This document shows positions 5,711 through 6,543 of a stretch of 6,543 nucleotides of DNA, piece by piece. The translations under genes and the position numbers were made by a program. Source of the DNA: an uncultured bacterium (GTDB lineage Bacteria > Bacillota > Clostridia > Lachnospirales > Lachnospiraceae); NCBI GenBank assembly GCA_945871045.1, contig CAMBUC010000125.1, forward strand, positions 1-6,543, in the 5' to 3' direction. Position 1 is the stretch's first letter, and each line of letters opens with the position of its first letter. The notes under the pieces are model-generated. The model made no database searches. It saw only the letters and a program-made list of their open reading frames with translations, and had not been told where the DNA came from.

Positions 5711-6543
5711 ATGGCAGAAAATATTGGAAAAATCACTCAGATCATAGGTGCGGTCCTGGATATCAAATTCCCTGAGGGAAAGATTCCGGAGATTAACGAG
5801 GCGATTGAGATCACCCGTAAAAACGGTGAGCGTCTGGTCGTTGAGGTTGCATCGCATCTGGGTGATGATACCGTAAAATGTATTGCCATGGGTCCCACCG
5901 ACGGACTGGTGCGCGGCATGGATGCGAAGGCAACCGGTGCGCCCATCACCGTACCTGTTGGTGAGAATACATTGGGACGTATTTTTAACGTTCTCGGAGA
6001 TCCCATTGATGAACAGCCGGCTCCCACAGATGTGGAGTATATGCCCATCCATAGACCCGCTCCCAGTTTTGAAGAACAGGCAACATCTTCTGAGATGTTA
6101 GAGACCGGTATCAAGGTCGTAGATCTGCTCTGCCCCTATCAGAAGGGTGGAAAGATCGGTTTGTTCGGAGGCGCGGGAGTAGGAAAAACCGTACTGATCC
6201 AGGAGTTGATCCACAATATCGCAACCGAGCATGGTGGATACTCTGTATTTACCGGTGTAGGAGAGCGTACCCGTGAAGGAAACGACCTCTACTACGAGAT
6301 GAAGGAATCAGGCGTTATCGATAAGACCACCATGGTGTTCGGACAGATGAACGAGCCGCCGGGAGCACGTATGCGTGTGGGCTTAACAGGTCTTACTATG
6401 GCAGAGTACTTCCGTGATAAAGGTGGAAAGGACGTGTTATTGTTCATCGATAACATCTTCCGTTTTACTCAGGCCGGATCAGAGGTATCTGCGTTACTGG
6501 GACGTATGCCTTCAGCCGTAGGATATCAGCCTACGTTAAGACA
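5711..6543 (+). CDS. atpD: F1Fo ATP synthase subunit beta, 3'-truncated
   Basis: Catalytic subunit that makes or splits ATP at the alpha/beta interfaces. I translated it by hand: the frame is open from ATG 5711 to the right edge, giving 277 complete codons, so roughly 185-190 C-terminal residues are missing, including the DELSEED region. The N-terminal beta-barrel (about 1-80) opens with MAENIGKITQIIGAVLDIKF. Walker A is GGAGVGKT at 153-160. The catalytic glutamate and its neighbour are Glu185 and Arg186 in GVGERTREGNDLY, and the Walker B aspartate is Asp247 in LLFIDN. The last visible part, FRFTQAGSEVSALLGRMPSA onward, is near-invariant in beta subunits. The Walker A and GER signature separates it from alpha. 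It should be followed by atpC. Confidence 0.99.
   Translation, partial: MAENIGKITQIIGAVLDIKFPEGKIPEINEAIEITRKNGERLVVEVASHLGDDTVKCIAMGPTDGLVRGMDAKATGAPITVPVGENTLGRIFNVLGDPIDEQPAPTDVEYMPIHRPAPSFEEQATSSEMLETGIKVVDLLCPYQKGGKIGLFGGAGVGKTVLIQELIHNIATEHGGYSVFTGVGERTREGNDLYYEMKESGVIDKTTMVFGQMNEPPGARMRVGLTGLTMAEYFRDKGGKDVLLFIDNIFRFTQAGSEVSALLGRMPSAVGYQPTLR

Overview
The window is a nearly complete F1Fo ATP synthase operon, read left to right on the plus strand, preceded by the 3' part of a deoxycytidylate (dCMP) deaminase gene. Strong AGGAGG-type ribosome binding sites, moderate GC, an atpZ/atpI pair ahead of atpB, and a Na+-type subunit c suggest an anaerobic Firmicute of class Clostridia. A Lachnospiraceae-like gut or rumen bacterium is most likely. 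That assignment is inference from protein style and gene order, not from a marker gene or a search.

Layout. Bases 1-428 hold a 5'-truncated dCMP deaminase (nucleotide metabolism, making dUMP for dTTP synthesis). A good sigma-A-like promoter with an extended -10 sits at 426-455, overlapping the deaminase stop codon. The operon follows: atpZ-like (476-763), atpI-like (744-1169), atpB/subunit a (1174-1899, TTG start), atpE/subunit c (1930-2190), atpF/subunit b (2231-2746), atpH/delta (2734-3300), atpA/alpha (3297-4802), atpG/gamma (4824-5687) and atpD/beta (5711 to the right edge, truncated). atpC (epsilon) would be expected just beyond the window. All genes are tightly packed: several overlap, and no gap exceeds 47 bases. 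I saw no internal terminator, RNA gene, mobile element, repeat array or CRISPR.

How they work together. Subunits a, b2 and the c ring form the membrane Fo motor. Alpha3, beta3, gamma, delta (and epsilon, off-window) form F1. AtpZ and AtpI are small membrane proteins thought to help c-ring assembly. Subunit c carries Gln32, Val63, Glu65, Thr66 and Thr67, the ligand pattern of Na+-translocating c rings such as that of Ilyobacter tartaricus, so the enzyme is predicted to couple to Na+ rather than only H+.

Novelty. I do not see an undescribed system here; this is a conventional operon. The points worth a second look are the predicted Na+ coupling, the operon promoter with a very short leader, the TTG start of atpB behind a near-perfect Shine-Dalgarno, the over-long Shine-Dalgarno spacing of atpF, and the residues of subunit a at the E. 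coli Glu219/His245 positions.
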